This document shows positions 16,715 to 25,990 of a stretch of DNA of 64,000 nucleotides, in pieces. Position numbers and translations under genes: made by a program. Each line of letters opens with the position of its first letter. Positions within the stretch are counted from its first letter, which is position 1. Under the pieces are notes generated by a model. That model ran no database searches and was not told the DNA's origin. It was given only the letters and a program-made list of their open reading frames with translations. Source of the stretch: Bacillus sp. V59.32b (lineage in GTDB: Bacteria; Bacillota; Bacilli; Bacillales; DSM-1321); assembly GCF_003429085.1 (NCBI RefSeq), contig NZ_QVTC01000018.1:54406-118405 (forward strand), written 5' to 3'.

Positions 16715-17581
16715 TCATTTTCGCTCCGAAGAATATGTCCAGCCTTCTTCCTGATACACTTTCCCTTCCTTCATCAGCTTGCCGAGTGCTCTCTTAAATG
16801 CGCCTTTACTTAATCCAAAATGGAATTGGATATCATCCGGCGCCGTTTTATCACTGTAAGGCATCGCACCGCCCCTATTTAATAAATAGTTATAGATGAC
16901 TTGGGAATCGTCCGCCATTTTCTCCTGTTTAAACGGCATCAAGGAAATGTTCAGGCTTCCATCCTCCTTGATATCGATCACTCTTCCTTCAACATATTCT
17001 CCAAGCCTTGGTTCCTTCTTACGTTCACTTTCGTGGATAAAACAGCGATATCCTTCTGTTGTAATCATAAATGAGCCAACCATTAACAGACGGTATATAT
17101 GCCCTTGAACAGCACTATTTCTCATTCCTTTGGCCGGTGCCTCTACAGCGATATCCTGGATAATATCCTCGGTGGCAAGCCTGCCGAACAGACGGTCATA
17201 CTTGTCTGTCTTCAATGAAACATACAATTTGTCACCGACTGCGGGCCAAAGATGTCCTAAGCCTGGCAGGTCATCAACTGAAACAAGAATATCCTTCGAA
17301 ACGCCGATGTTCACAAAAACGCCCAGATCCCTTTTCACGTTGACCACTTCAGCCCATCCATAAGATCCTATATGAATTTCAGGAATTTTGGTTGTCGCCG
17401 TAATCCTTCCCTGTTTATCGTGATATAAGAAAACATGAATGAGGTCGCCAATTTCTATTTCTTCTTCTATTTCATTATTGTGAAGCAAAACATCTTCACT
17501 ACCGTCAGTCAGAAAATAACCAAAATCAGCCTGTCGTTCGACTTCTAATTCAACTACGGTACCTGCTGCTATTTTTGCCAT
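16715..17581 (-). CDS. cvfB: CvfB family S1-like RNA-binding protein (YitL)
   Basis: RNA-binding regulatory protein of 288 aa. Several S1-type beta-barrel repeats are visible: GTVVELEVERQADFGYFL, GSYGWAEVVNVKRDLGVFVNIG and YVEGRVIDIKEDGSLNISL. A winged-helix-like end follows (LSKGAFKRALGKLMKEGKVYQ). CvfB affects virulence and mRNA metabolism in Staphylococcus; the role in Bacillus is not settled. The ATG at 17581 starts a good N-terminus, although the GGGAGG site is 12 nt away. The frame is open to 17635. Confidence 0.88.
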   Translation of the reverse strand: MAKIAAGTVVELEVERQADFGYFLTDGSEDVLLHNNEIEEEIEIGDLIHVFLYHDKQGRITATTKIPEIHIGSYGWAEVVNVKRDLGVFVNIGVSKDILVSVDDLPGLGHLWPAVGDKLYVSLKTDKYDRLFGRLATEDIIQDIAVEAPAKGMRNSAVQGHIYRLLMVGSFMITTEGYRCFIHESERKKEPRLGEYVEGRVIDIKEDGSLNISLMPFKQEKMADDSQVIYNYLLNRGGAMPYSDKTAPDDIQFHFGLSKGAFKRALGKLMKEGKVYQEEGWTYSSERK

Positions 17582-17704
17582 AAATACATGTATCCTCCCG
17601 CCTTCATTCAAACTGTCTGTATGTAGTTTACCCACAAATAAATGTTTCCAACATACTAGAATCTATCATTTTTTGTTGAATAGCGCAAAACAGAATGCTG
17701 TTCG

Positions 17705-18778
17705 TTAATTCGAATCAAGCAATCTCGCTGCTTCGATGATAATGGAATGGATCAATCGTTCAGCACCTAAATCCTTTTTTAATAGCCTTGTCGCCTGGCC
17801 AGCCCAAAGAGACATGAATTCAGGATTATTCTGTCTGGCAGCTTCTTTTCGTATATCATTCGTTAATGCATTTTGTGTCGGGAAGGCTGCCGGCAAAACG
17901 CCGCTTTCCTCAAAATATTCGACAAATTCGTTCTTGATTCCTCTTGCCGGCCGGCCTGAGAATGCTTTCGTAATCACCGTGCTTTCTTCTGTGCTGGTCA
18001 AGAGAGCTTCCTTATAAACCGGATGTGCTCCCGATTCGAGTGCCGTTAGAAACGCTGTTCCCATTTGAACACCTTCTGCACCCAGAGCAAGGGCTGCCAC
18101 AAGGCCGCGACCATCCATAATCCCTCCTGCAGCGACAACTGGAAGAGAAACCATATCAACTACTTGCGGCACAAGAGAAAATGTTGCAATGTTTGCTCCA
18201 TTGGGATTAGTGTCGATGTCGAATGTGCTTCGGTGGCCGCCTGCATCACTGCCTTGTGCGATAATAATATCGGCACCGCTTTTTTCAGCAAGCTTCGCTT
18301 CATTTACTGTCGTTACCATCGTCGTTATTAAAATTTTGTGGAATTTTGCGGCAGCTGCTTTCTCAGGAGATAAAACCCCGAAAGCTGTGCTGATTACCGG
18401 AACCTTTTCTTCTATTAATACTTGAAACTGCTGTTCAAAGAGATCATTCGTTTTCAAATCCTGGTTACTTCGTACAATCCCTAATTCTGTTCGCAACCCA
18501 TCGAGAACTTTTTGGGAATCAATAATTCCTTCCATTGAACCTTTCATATCTGCGCAAAACAAATTGACGGCAAAAGGTTTGTCTGTCCTCTCCTTTATTT
18601 CCCATATTACCTTCCTAATCTCATCCGGTGACATATAAGCGGCCCCCAGTGAACCTAATCCCCCTGCTTCTGAGACATGTACAACCAAATCCGCTGTCGT
18701 CGGTCCTCCAGCCATTCCTGCCTGGATGATCGGGTACTCGATTTCAAGTATGTCGCAGAGCTTCGTTTTTAATTTCAT
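17705..18778 (-). CDS. Nitronate monooxygenase (2-nitropropane dioxygenase family)
   Basis: FMN-dependent TIM-barrel oxidase of 357 aa that detoxifies alkyl nitronates such as propionate-3-nitronate. Family markers: PIIQAGMAGGPTTADLV at the start, GADIIIAQGSDAGGH with the catalytic His, and the phosphate loop PVVAAGGIMDGRGLVAALALGAEGVQMGTAFL. Length is usual. TGGAGG lies 6 nt before the ATG. Single gene, divergent from the AlaX gene. Confidence 0.9.
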   Translation of the reverse strand: MKLKTKLCDILEIEYPIIQAGMAGGPTTADLVVHVSEAGGLGSLGAAYMSPDEIRKVIWEIKERTDKPFAVNLFCADMKGSMEGIIDSQKVLDGLRTELGIVRSNQDLKTNDLFEQQFQVLIEEKVPVISTAFGVLSPEKAAAAKFHKILITTMVTTVNEAKLAEKSGADIIIAQGSDAGGHRSTFDIDTNPNGANIATFSLVPQVVDMVSLPVVAAGGIMDGRGLVAALALGAEGVQMGTAFLTALESGAHPVYKEALLTSTEESTVITKAFSGRPARGIKNEFVEYFEESGVLPAAFPTQNALTNDIRKEAARQNNPEFMSLWAGQATRLLKKDLGAERLIHSIIIEAARLLDSN

Positions 18779-18911
18779 AATATCCTCCAGTGTGTAGAAT
18801 ATGATACTTAGGCATTCTACAAAGAGATTAAAATTCCTTTTTAACTAATGTCTTTGTTTCCATTCGGAAGTGTTATACTATCGGTAAAAATGGATGAAAG
18901 AGGAACCGATC

Positions 18912-20090
18912 ATGTGGAAAAAGTTATTTTATGAGGATGCATACCTCCGGAAATGGGTAACATCCGTTAATCAGGTTATTGAAAAAGATGAGTTCTTTCT
19001 AATTGTTCTTGAGGAAACAGCATTTTATCCTGAAGGAGGCGGCCAGCCATCAGATTCAGGTTCCATTGATGGGATCGAGGTTTTGGATGTTTTATTAGAG
19101 GACGATACGATTTATCATAAACTTCCCAAGCTACCGGGCACTGGCGAGATTTCATGCGAAATCGATTGGAACCGCCGATTCGATCATATGCAGCAGCATA
19201 GCGGCCAGCATTTATTATCTGCTGTTTGCCGTGAGCTTGCTGGTGCAAAAACGATGAGTTTTCATCTTGGAAGCGATGTAATTTCCATTGACATTGACGC
19301 GACAGACTTAACACAGCAACAATCTAATGAGATTGAAGTGCGAGCGAACCAGCTGATTTTTGAAAACCGAAGCATTGATAGCTATTTTGTGTCAAAAGAA
19401 AAGTTAAATGAACTGCCGGTTGTAAAGCCGCCCAAAGTGACAGAGAATATCCGGATTGTCGAAATCGAGGGTATTGAATATAATCCTTGCGGCGGAACAC
19501 ATGTCAAAGGTACTGGATCCATTGGAACCATTAAAATTTTAAAACTTGAACAACAAAAGGCATTCACCAGAATTTATTTTAAATGCGGCTTTAGGGCTCT
19601 CGCCCATTATAATGAATCGCTAGAAATCCTTAATTCTCTTTCCACCCGCTTTCATACCGGACACAAGGACGTCATCAGCCGCATCGACAAATTAGAGCAG
19701 GATTACAGACAGGCAGCAACAGAACGCGAGAAGCTTTTTGAAGAAAACGCTTCTTACTTGATTCGTGATCTATTGCAGGAAAACAGAGATGGTATCGTTT
19801 CCCGCTTGTTCAATGATAAATCGCTTAAGGAATTGCAGTATCTTGCAGCACTCCTTACAAAAGAACAGGACCTTCTGGCTTTATTTGGTACGAGGAAGGA
19901 TAACAAGCTGGTTCTTTCACATAATGGCAGTCTGCCTATTCATTGTGGGCAGTTCCTGAAAGAACATTTAGCTTCCTTTAACGGCAAGGGCGGGGGAAAT
20001 GATAAAAGTGCCCAGGCCGGATTTTCCAGCAGTGAAGATTTAGTTGATTTTTTAGCGTTTACGAAGCAACAATTCTTAAAGGAAAACTGA
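18912..20090 (+). CDS. Alanyl-tRNA editing protein, AlaX-L type with DHHA1-like tail
   Basis: Free-standing editing enzyme of 392 aa that hydrolyses mischarged tRNA(Ala). It corresponds to the AlaRS second-additional/editing domain without the synthetase core. Zinc ligands are in HMQQHSGQHLLS (HxxxH) and PCGGTHVKGTGSIG (C-x3-H). The C-terminal half carries a coiled coil and a DHHA1-like GGGNDKSAQAGF block. The ATG at 18912 has GAGG 8 nt before it; an ATG at 18894 is part of that leader. Confidence 0.9.
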   Translation: MWKKLFYEDAYLRKWVTSVNQVIEKDEFFLIVLEETAFYPEGGGQPSDSGSIDGIEVLDVLLEDDTIYHKLPKLPGTGEISCEIDWNRRFDHMQQHSGQHLLSAVCRELAGAKTMSFHLGSDVISIDIDATDLTQQQSNEIEVRANQLIFENRSIDSYFVSKEKLNELPVVKPPKVTENIRIVEIEGIEYNPCGGTHVKGTGSIGTIKILKLEQQKAFTRIYFKCGFRALAHYNESLEILNSLSTRFHTGHKDVISRIDKLEQDYRQAATEREKLFEENASYLIRDLLQENRDGIVSRLFNDKSLKELQYLAALLTKEQDLLALFGTRKDNKLVLSHNGSLPIHCGQFLKEHLASFNGKGGGNDKSAQAGFSSSEDLVDFLAFTKQQFLKEN

Positions 20091-20102
20091 TTAATGAACA
20101 TA

Positions 20103-20138
20103 AAACCAGCCCTTACATCAATAAAGGGCTGGTTTTTT
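20103..20138. terminator. Bidirectional terminator
   Basis: AAACCAGCCCTT and AAAGGGCTGGTTTTTT form a strong stem with T6, between the convergent AlaX gene and the 20142-20564 gene. Confidence 0.85.
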
Positions 20139-20141
20139 AAG

Positions 20142-20564
20142 TTATTCTTCAATAGTCACTTTCGCAACACCAAAGCGTTCAAACTGCTCATGATAGTAGT
20201 CTTCCAGTTCCATTAACCGTTCCATATATTGCTCTTCATTATAATTATGGGTTAAATTCTCGGTTTCAATGTCTTTTCTGGCCATATAATAGACGAATTT
20301 ATCCAAAAATACCATGTCCTCGTACGAATCGAGAATTTGAAAAATATCATTTTGCAGCACTGGTGACGGTTCTAACAAATTTTGCTCTTCATTATGAAAA
20401 ATGTCGCTAAACGCAAACTCTTCAGCACCTGCCAATATCGTTTGCTCCACTTCCCGATAATCTTCATTAGCAGAATCTGGATTTTCGGAATCCACGACCC
20501 ACATGCCATATTCAATGAGCTTGACCAAAAGTTCATATTGCTGTTTTGAAATGTCAATTTTCAT
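20142..20564 (-). CDS. Conserved hypothetical acidic protein
   Basis: 140 aa, no family recognised. It is acidic and helix-rich (ISKQQYELLVKLIEYGMWVV at the start, NEEQYMERLMELEDYYHEQF near the end), with no signal peptide or membrane segment, so it is probably cytosolic. The ATG at 20564 follows AAAGGAG at 6 nt, a strong site, which makes the gene convincing. The ATG at 20585 lies upstream of this site. Confidence 0.75.
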   Translation of the reverse strand: MKIDISKQQYELLVKLIEYGMWVVDSENPDSANEDYREVEQTILAGAEEFAFSDIFHNEEQNLLEPSPVLQNDIFQILDSYEDMVFLDKFVYYMARKDIETENLTHNYNEEQYMERLMELEDYYHEQFERFGVAKVTIEE

Positions 20565-20742
20565 AGGAATCTCCTTTGTACACAAAGTATTCTCCCTATA
20601 TACATTACCTCATTTTCCTAGGGGCTGGCAAAATAATTCGGGCAGGGTTTTACTCATCGCGCTTGAAACATATTCCATTTATATACGTTTAGCTATCTTT
20701 CTGTATTGCTTGCTTTCAAAGATGCTGGAGAAATCGTAATCC

Positions 20743-20779
20743 GGCGAGTATAGCTTAAAGAAAAACGGCTATACTCGCC
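20743..20779. other. Perfect 12-bp inverted repeat
   Basis: GGCGAGTATAGC and GCTATACTCGCC flank a 13-base A-rich loop, 11 bp past the stop of the small gene at 20790. No T-run follows on either strand, so it is not a classical terminator but could stabilise a 3' end. Confidence 0.6.
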
Positions 20780-20789
20780 ACCCAAGTCA

Positions 20790-20984
20790 CTATTCATCCA
20801 AATCCGTTACGGAGAAAAACACAGCCTTCTCAGTATCCACTACATAATGAGCGTTCTCTTTAACCAAATTATAAAAGCGATGCTTTTGGATATTGCTTAT
20901 CATTTGCGTCGTATCTTCATCTCCTTCCACTTCATGTGAAATCTCTACTCCCCCGGGAAAATAAAATGCTACCTTCAAATTCAT
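20790..20984 (-). CDS. Small hypothetical protein
   Basis: 64 aa, no family recognised. It reads as a compact alpha/beta protein (NLKVAFYFPGGVEISHEVEG, then HYVVDTEKAVFFSVTDLDE). No signal peptide or cysteine motif. A GGATG site about 11 nt before the ATG is weak, but the composition looks coding. A perfect hairpin follows at 20743-20779. Confidence 0.65.
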   Translation of the reverse strand: MNLKVAFYFPGGVEISHEVEGDEDTTQMISNIQKHRFYNLVKENAHYVVDTEKAVFFSVTDLDE

Positions 20985-21183
20985 CTACTTTCTACATCCT
21001 TTCGTCTCAGCTGATTATTTAACTAACTGCCTTCTCTATTTTTTTAACCTTTACCCAGCAAGCGTAAACATCGAATACGAAATTTAGTGCTGGTAATTGT
21101 TCCTTGGCACCTAAATAATAGGTAAATGAACAAAACAGTTTAAATGAGGTAAGATATAGTCATAGGCAAAGGAGGCAAAAATC

Positions 21184-21704
21184 GTGAACGTTCGAAAAGC
21201 ATCAATGGGTGATGCACAAGGTATTGCTAACGTCCATGTAAACAGCTGGAAAACTACATATAAGGGCATCATCTCTGATGACTATTTAAATAGCTTAGAA
21301 ATTAATGAAAGACTCGCTTTCTGGGTAAAGATCATCGAGGAAGGGAAAAGTATCGTTTTTGTTGCCGAAAATGATAAAGGTGAAATTGTCGGATTTTCAA
21401 GTGGCGGCGAGGAACAAACCAATGACCCCAAATACACGGCCGAAGTGTATGCGATCTATATTCTGGAAGGTTATCAAAAAACGGGCTGGGCAAAAAACTG
21501 ATAAAGCCTGTAATCGAAGCGTTAATCAACATCGAATTTCCAAATCTAATCATCTGGGCGTTGGAAGAGAACACCGGCCGTAAATTTTATGAATCCCTGG
21601 GAGGCAAAATTGTCGATAAGAAATCAATCTTGATTTCTGGCTCCGTTTTAACTGAGGTAGCCTATGGTTGGAATGATATCCATGATGCACTTTTATATTT
21701 ATAA
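21184..21704 (+). pseudogene. GNAT acetyltransferase with a one-base frameshift
   Basis: The reading frame from GTG 21184 (AGGAGG upstream) encodes the N-terminal two thirds of a GNAT enzyme and stops at 21501, right in the acetyl-CoA loop (GYQKTG then W-A-K-N-stop). The other frame continues from about 21490 as KKLIKPVIEAL...IIWALEENTGRKFYESLGG and ends at TAA 21704. Restoring one T around 21485-21488 (GGC-TTG-GGC) gives a normal GYQKTGLGKKL loop. It is therefore either a recent pseudogene or a sequencing error. A terminator follows. Confidence 0.85.
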
Positions 21705-21733
21705 ATTCTGCTGACCATACATAGATGTTATAG

Positions 21734-21761
21734 AGGTTCTGGCAGGGTGCTGTCAGAACCT
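21734..21761 (+). terminator. Terminator after the frameshifted GNAT gene
   Basis: AGGTTCTG pairs with CAGAACCT, followed by a T-rich stretch. Confidence 0.7.
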
Positions 21762-21837
21762 TATTCTTTTATTTAAATCCTTATTGTTCTATTTACCATT
21801 TTATCATGAAAACAAAAATTGCCGAGTTGAAAAATAT

Positions 21838-22090
21838 ATTCTGGCGAGGTCTTTATTGAAATATATTTTATTAGTTGGCATGCAGAAATGGTGATTCCAT
21901 CAATAAACTGGAAAATTTGCCAGAAAAGCTTCGGAACTGGCTACAAAAACTAAAAAACCAGCCTACAAAAATGGAAAAGCTCTGTAAAAACAGTGATACA
22001 GACTAACCGGAAAATATGTCTCTAAAACCACGTTCCTTGCTACAAAACTGAAAATTCCCGATATATTCTGACGAGGTTTTTCCTGAAATA
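21838..22090. repeat. Degenerate, roughly 20-nt-periodic A-rich intergenic array
   Basis: Recurring CTACAAAAACT / CTGTAAAAACAG / CTACAAAACTGAAAA motifs about 19-22 nt apart fill 21920-22060. They are flanked by two copies of a longer imperfect repeat: ATATATTCTGGCGAGGTCTT near 21834 and ATATATTCTGACGAGGTTTT near 22061. No gene is visible in this 440-bp gap. Confidence 0.5.
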
Positions 22091-22103
22091 CTTATTAGCT
22101 AAA

Positions 22104-22134
22104 ATAAAAGAGTGCTGAAAATTAATCAGCACTC
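22104..22134 (-). terminator. Terminator of the coiled-coil lipoprotein gene
   Basis: GAGTGCTGA pairs with TCAGCACTC, with TTTTATTTT following on the minus strand. Confidence 0.75.
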
Positions 22135-22145
22135 CCTGAAAATTA

Positions 22146-22673
22146 TTAAGATTCGATTGTACAGCGGTTTATTTTCCAGCCTTCTGGATTATGGATGACC
22201 TCAACGGCCACAGTGGCGGGTTTTGTATAATCATCTGTAGAAAAAAACTCATAAACGAGCGTGCCCTTTTCCCTTTCCAGCTCATGGTCAATCAATCGTA
22301 TGTAACTAATGTCCATATTGCCAATCCCATTTCCATAGTGAATCGATGATCCGTTCATAAATTGAATCCCTGTCTCTTTGATTTCGACCTCATTTGTTAC
22401 ATGCCTCATCACTTCATCGACATTTCCATTTTTTAAAGCCACAAAAAAGCGCGTGACATCTTCATCGATCAAGGAAACGGTCGCCTGTGTTTTTTTCAAT
22501 CCTTCTATTTGATTCTCAAGCTCCAAGATTTTTCCTTCAAGTTCCAGGTTCTCATCCATGAGCGCAACCTCTTGATCCTTTTCCAGATATCCTTCAGTAT
22601 GTACCAAATCACAGGAGGCCAGTAGAAATACAGCAGGCAGCACCAAAAACAGCGCTTTGCATTTCATTCCCAT
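22146..22673 (-). CDS. Lipoprotein with short coiled coil, function unknown
   Basis: 175 aa. The signal sequence MGMKCKALFLVLPAVFLLASC ends in a lipobox (LLASC), so the protein is lipid-anchored outside the membrane. Residues about 40-62 form a heptad coiled coil (LELEGKILELENQIEGLKK). The C-terminal 110 residues look like a small alpha+beta domain of the NTF2 or DUF4878 kind (RFFVALKNGNVDEVMRHV...AVEVIHNPEGWKINRCTIES), often seen in stress lipoproteins; this is a guess from pattern. GGGAGGG precedes the ATG. Confidence 0.8.
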   Translation of the reverse strand: MGMKCKALFLVLPAVFLLASCDLVHTEGYLEKDQEVALMDENLELEGKILELENQIEGLKKTQATVSLIDEDVTRFFVALKNGNVDEVMRHVTNEVEIKETGIQFMNGSSIHYGNGIGNMDISYIRLIDHELEREKGTLVYEFFSTDDYTKPATVAVEVIHNPEGWKINRCTIES

Positions 22674-22842
22674 ATTCGTTCCCTCCCTACGATTTTATCT
22701 TTTATATATATAACGAATGGATATTGGAAAAAGTTTCATAATTTTATTAGTTTCGATTGTTTCTAACACTTGTATTCTGTTTCCAGTCTCCCCTTTTCCG
22801 TGTTATACTTTAAAAGATATTGTCTAGGAGGAATGCTCGTAA

Positions 22843-24462
22843 ATGATTACTGTTACTAATGTCGGCTTGCGCTATGGAGACCGCAAGCTGTTTGAAGATG
22901 TAAATATAAAATTCACCCCCGGTAACTGTTACGGATTGATTGGTGCGAACGGAGCCGGAAAATCTACCTTTCTGAAAATCCTTTCCGGTGAAATTGAAGC
23001 TCAGACTGGCGACGTGCATATGGGGCCTGGAGAGCGTCTTACAGTCTTGAAACAAAACCACTTCGAATACGAAGAACTTGAAGTCATGACCGTTGTTATT
23101 ATGGGCCATGAAAGATTGTACAAGATTATGGAAGAAAAAGATGCAATCTATATGAAAGCCGATTTTACCGATGAAGACGGAATGAAAGCTGCCGAGCTTG
23201 AAGGCGAATTTGCCGAACTGAACGGATGGGAAGCTGAATCGGAAGCCGCGATTCTTTTAAAAGGACTCGGTATACAAGAGGACCTTCATAATAAGAAAAT
23301 GTCTGAACTGACAGGCGGCGACAAGGTAAAGGTCTTGCTTGCACAAGCACTATTCGGCAAGCCGGACGTCCTGCTTCTGGACGAACCTACGAACCACCTT
23401 GACATTAAAGCGATCCAGTGGCTTGAGGAATTTTTAATCAACTTTGAAAATACGGTTATTGTCGTATCCCATGACCGTCACTTTTTGAATAAGGTCTGTA
23501 CGCATATTGCCGACCTTGATTTTGGCAAGATCAAAGTTTATGTGGGCAATTATGACTTCTGGTATGAATCCAGTCAATTGGCCGCTCGATTAGCTCAGGA
23601 TGTCAACAAAAAGAAGGAAGAAAAAATCAAGGACCTGCAAAATTTCATCGCCCGCTTCAGTGCGAATGCGTCGAAATCGAAGCAGGCCACTTCCCGTAAG
23701 AAGCTGCTTGATAAAATTACACTGGATGATATCCAGCCTTCTTCCCGACGTTACCCTTTCGTATCTTTTACACCGGAGCGTGAAATCGGCAATGATTTGC
23801 TGCGTGTCGAGGGTATATCGAAAACGATCGACGGTGTAAAAGTGCTTGATAACGTCAGCTTTATCATGAATAAAGGCGACAAAATCGCATTGGTTGGCCG
23901 GGATGAAATCGCGAAGACCACATTATTTAAAATATTGGCCGGAGAAATGGAGCCTGACGAGGGTTCTTTTAAATGGGGAGTTACAACCTCTCAAGCCTAT
24001 TTTCCAAAAGATAACGCCGAATTTTTTGAAGGCCAGGATTTAACGTTGGTTGACTGGCTGCGCCAATTTTCTCCCAATGACCAAAGTGAAAGCTTCCTTC
24101 GTGGGTTCCTGGGAAGAATGCTTTTCTCGGGTGAAGAAGTGCTAAAGAAAGCCGGTGTTTTATCCGGAGGCGAAAAGGTCCGCTGCATGCTATCCAAGAT
24201 GATGCTTAGTGGTTCTAACGTATTGATGCTTGATGAGCCTACGAACCACCTTGACCTGGAATCCATTACGGCATTGAATGATGGCCTGGTAAGCTTTAAA
24301 GGTGCAATGATTTTCACAACTCATGACCATCAATTCATCGAGACAATCGCCAACCGCATCATTGAAATTACACCGAACGGCCTGGTTGATAAGCAAGTGA
24401 ATTATGATGAATATCTGGAAAACGCCGAGCTGCAAAAGCAAGTGGCAGCTATGTACAATTAA
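22843..24462 (+). CDS. ykpA: ABC-F family ATPase YkpA
   Basis: Soluble protein of 539 aa with two ATP-binding cassettes and no membrane domain, acting on ribosomes in the ABC-F (YbiT/EttA-like) manner. First cassette: Walker A GANGAGKST, LTGGDKVKVLLAQ signature, LLLDEPTNHLD. Second cassette: VGRDEIAKTT as Walker A (an unusual D-E-I-A in place of the usual N-G-A-G-K loop), LSGGEKVRC, LMLDEPTNHLD. The linker (KKKEEKIKDLQNFIARFSANASKSKQA) is the ribosome-contacting P-site tRNA interaction motif. AGGAGG precedes the ATG. Confidence 0.93.
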   Translation: MITVTNVGLRYGDRKLFEDVNIKFTPGNCYGLIGANGAGKSTFLKILSGEIEAQTGDVHMGPGERLTVLKQNHFEYEELEVMTVVIMGHERLYKIMEEKDAIYMKADFTDEDGMKAAELEGEFAELNGWEAESEAAILLKGLGIQEDLHNKKMSELTGGDKVKVLLAQALFGKPDVLLLDEPTNHLDIKAIQWLEEFLINFENTVIVVSHDRHFLNKVCTHIADLDFGKIKVYVGNYDFWYESSQLAARLAQDVNKKKEEKIKDLQNFIARFSANASKSKQATSRKKLLDKITLDDIQPSSRRYPFVSFTPEREIGNDLLRVEGISKTIDGVKVLDNVSFIMNKGDKIALVGRDEIAKTTLFKILAGEMEPDEGSFKWGVTTSQAYFPKDNAEFFEGQDLTLVDWLRQFSPNDQSESFLRGFLGRMLFSGEEVLKKAGVLSGGEKVRCMLSKMMLSGSNVLMLDEPTNHLDLESITALNDGLVSFKGAMIFTTHDHQFIETIANRIIEITPNGLVDKQVNYDEYLENAELQKQVAAMYN

Positions 24463-24475
24463 ATCGCTTCTCTTA

Positions 24476-24512
24476 AAACAGGTGTAATCATACGATTATC
24501 ACCTGTTTTTTT
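24476..24512 (+). terminator. Terminator of ykpA
   Basis: AAACAGGTG and CACCTGTTT with T7 and an AT-rich loop. Confidence 0.8.
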
Positions 24513-24608
24513 ATTAGCTCGCGCTCACTCATACCATTGCTTTTTATCTTCAATGTTGTATGATGAAAACAGCTTTGTAACTTGTTAATTCGTATTGGAG
24601 TTGATGAA

Positions 24609-25703
24609 ATGCCGCAATCTAAATTGTTTCGGATTGGTTATGGAATTGTTTTAATATTGCTAATCGTATTATTGGCATCGAAGGTTAATTTTATTTTCAC
24701 ACCGATAGCCGTTATGGTGACTACCTTATTTACACCAATCGTCCTCTCAGGTGTACTATATTATCTACTTCGGCCGCTCGTGAACTTTTCAGCAAGATAT
24801 ATCCCGCGAGCGCTTTCCATCCTGATTATTTATTTAATCGGGATCGGATTGATCGTTTCACTAGTATTTGTAATCGGACCTCCCCTTCAGAAACAGTTCA
24901 GCAGCTTGATTGAAAATACACCGGAATATGCTGTTGAAGTTAGGGACACTGTCATGGAACTGAACGACAATGAATATGTTAACCGATTTCAGGAAAGCGA
25001 TAATTTTTCCATCGAAGAACTGACAGGAAAAGTGACTGAATATATTAACGAAGTTGTTTCAACTATTGGTACCAATGTAGTCAGCTTTATTTCCGCGATT
25101 ACAGGTATACTCGTTCTTATCGTCCTAATCCCCTTCGTCCTATTTTATATGCTTAAGGATGGTGACAAGCTGCCTGATCAAATCCTTAAGCTTGTGCCGG
25201 AGCAGCATAAAGATGAAGGCAGGAAAGTTCTGAAGGATATGGATGAAGCGCTTAGTTCTTATATTCAGGGGCAAATACTCGTCAGCGTCTTTGTCGGGAT
25301 CTTCATATATATTGGATATTTAATCATCGATCTGGATTACCCTCTCATTCTTGCGCTTGTTTCGATGCTGACCAATGTCATTCCTTTTGTAGGACCGTTT
25401 ATCGGCCTGGTGCCGGCAGTGATTGTTGGCTTTATCCACTCACCTTTGATGGCGCTTTGGGTAGTTTTAGTCGTTTTGATCGTGCAGCAGATTGAAAGCA
25501 ATCTGATTTCGCCTCAGGTAATGGGACGGAAATTGGACGTGCATCCATTAACCATCATCCTGCTCTTGATGGTGGCTGGAAGCCTTGCAGGAGTTGTCGG
25601 CCTGTTACTCGCCGTACCGACCTACGCAGTGTCCAAGGCAATCGTCCTTAACACGTATCGGTTTATCAAGCTAAGAAAATATGATGACACCTTTTCCGCA
25701 TGA
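24609..25703 (+). CDS. AI-2E family transporter (YueF/YtvI-like permease)
   Basis: Membrane protein of 364 aa with about eight helices: three at the start, a periplasmic helical stretch (FQESDNFSIEELTGKVTEYINEV), then the conserved C-terminal half with PFVGPFIGLVPAVIVGF, QQIESNLISPQVMGRKLDVHPL and LLLAVPTYAV, typical of PF01594. Members export small molecules or Na+/H+ exchange; AI-2 export is not general, so the substrate is open. The start is ATG 24609, 8 nt after GGAG. Confidence 0.9.
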   Translation: MPQSKLFRIGYGIVLILLIVLLASKVNFIFTPIAVMVTTLFTPIVLSGVLYYLLRPLVNFSARYIPRALSILIIYLIGIGLIVSLVFVIGPPLQKQFSSLIENTPEYAVEVRDTVMELNDNEYVNRFQESDNFSIEELTGKVTEYINEVVSTIGTNVVSFISAITGILVLIVLIPFVLFYMLKDGDKLPDQILKLVPEQHKDEGRKVLKDMDEALSSYIQGQILVSVFVGIFIYIGYLIIDLDYPLILALVSMLTNVIPFVGPFIGLVPAVIVGFIHSPLMALWVVLVVLIVQQIESNLISPQVMGRKLDVHPLTIILLLMVAGSLAGVVGLLLAVPTYAVSKAIVLNTYRFIKLRKYDDTFSA

Positions 25704-25705
25704 CC

Positions 25706-25738
25706 AAACCCCGCCAAGGCTTTCCTTGGCGGGGTTTT
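25706..25738 (+). terminator. Terminator of the AI-2E family gene
   Basis: AACCCCGCCAAGG pairs with CCTTGGCGGGGTT over 13 bp, followed by TTT. Confidence 0.85.
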
Positions 25739-25755
25739 CATCTATTTTTATAAAA

Positions 25756-25990
25756 GGCTCTGTTAAACGATAATGTTGTTTTTGGGAAGGGAATCTGCGA
25801 GACTCCTCGAAAATGCATACGCATTTTCTCGTGCGGTGTCTATTCAAGGATGATGAATCAACGTCCTGCGGAAAAACGGGCTGGCAAGACCCCGCAGCGA
25901 GGTACGAGTGAGGAGGCTTGCCAGTTCGTCCGCGGAAAGCGAGTAGATTCCATGACCATTTGAAAATCAACAATGGAATTTAACAGAGCC
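25756..25990. mobile_element. MITE-like element, complete copy with 8-bp target duplication
   Basis: 235 bp bounded by 12-bp perfect terminal inverted repeats (GGCTCTGTTAAA ... TTTAACAGAGCC) and flanked on both sides by TTATAAAA (25748-25755 and 25991-25998). It has no transposase. Inside are two hairpins: GAAAATGC/GCATTTTC and CTGGCAAG/CTTGCCAG. The core resembles the hairpin-rich interspersed repeats common in Bacillus intergenic DNA. The 8-bp duplication and GGCTCTGTT ends suggest mobilisation by an IS6- or ISL3-type transposase. A second copy, inverted, begins at 63874. Confidence 0.85.

Noticed and set aside
20743..20779. Perfect hairpin considered as a terminator
   Set aside because: No T-run after the stem on either strand; listed as an inverted repeat only.
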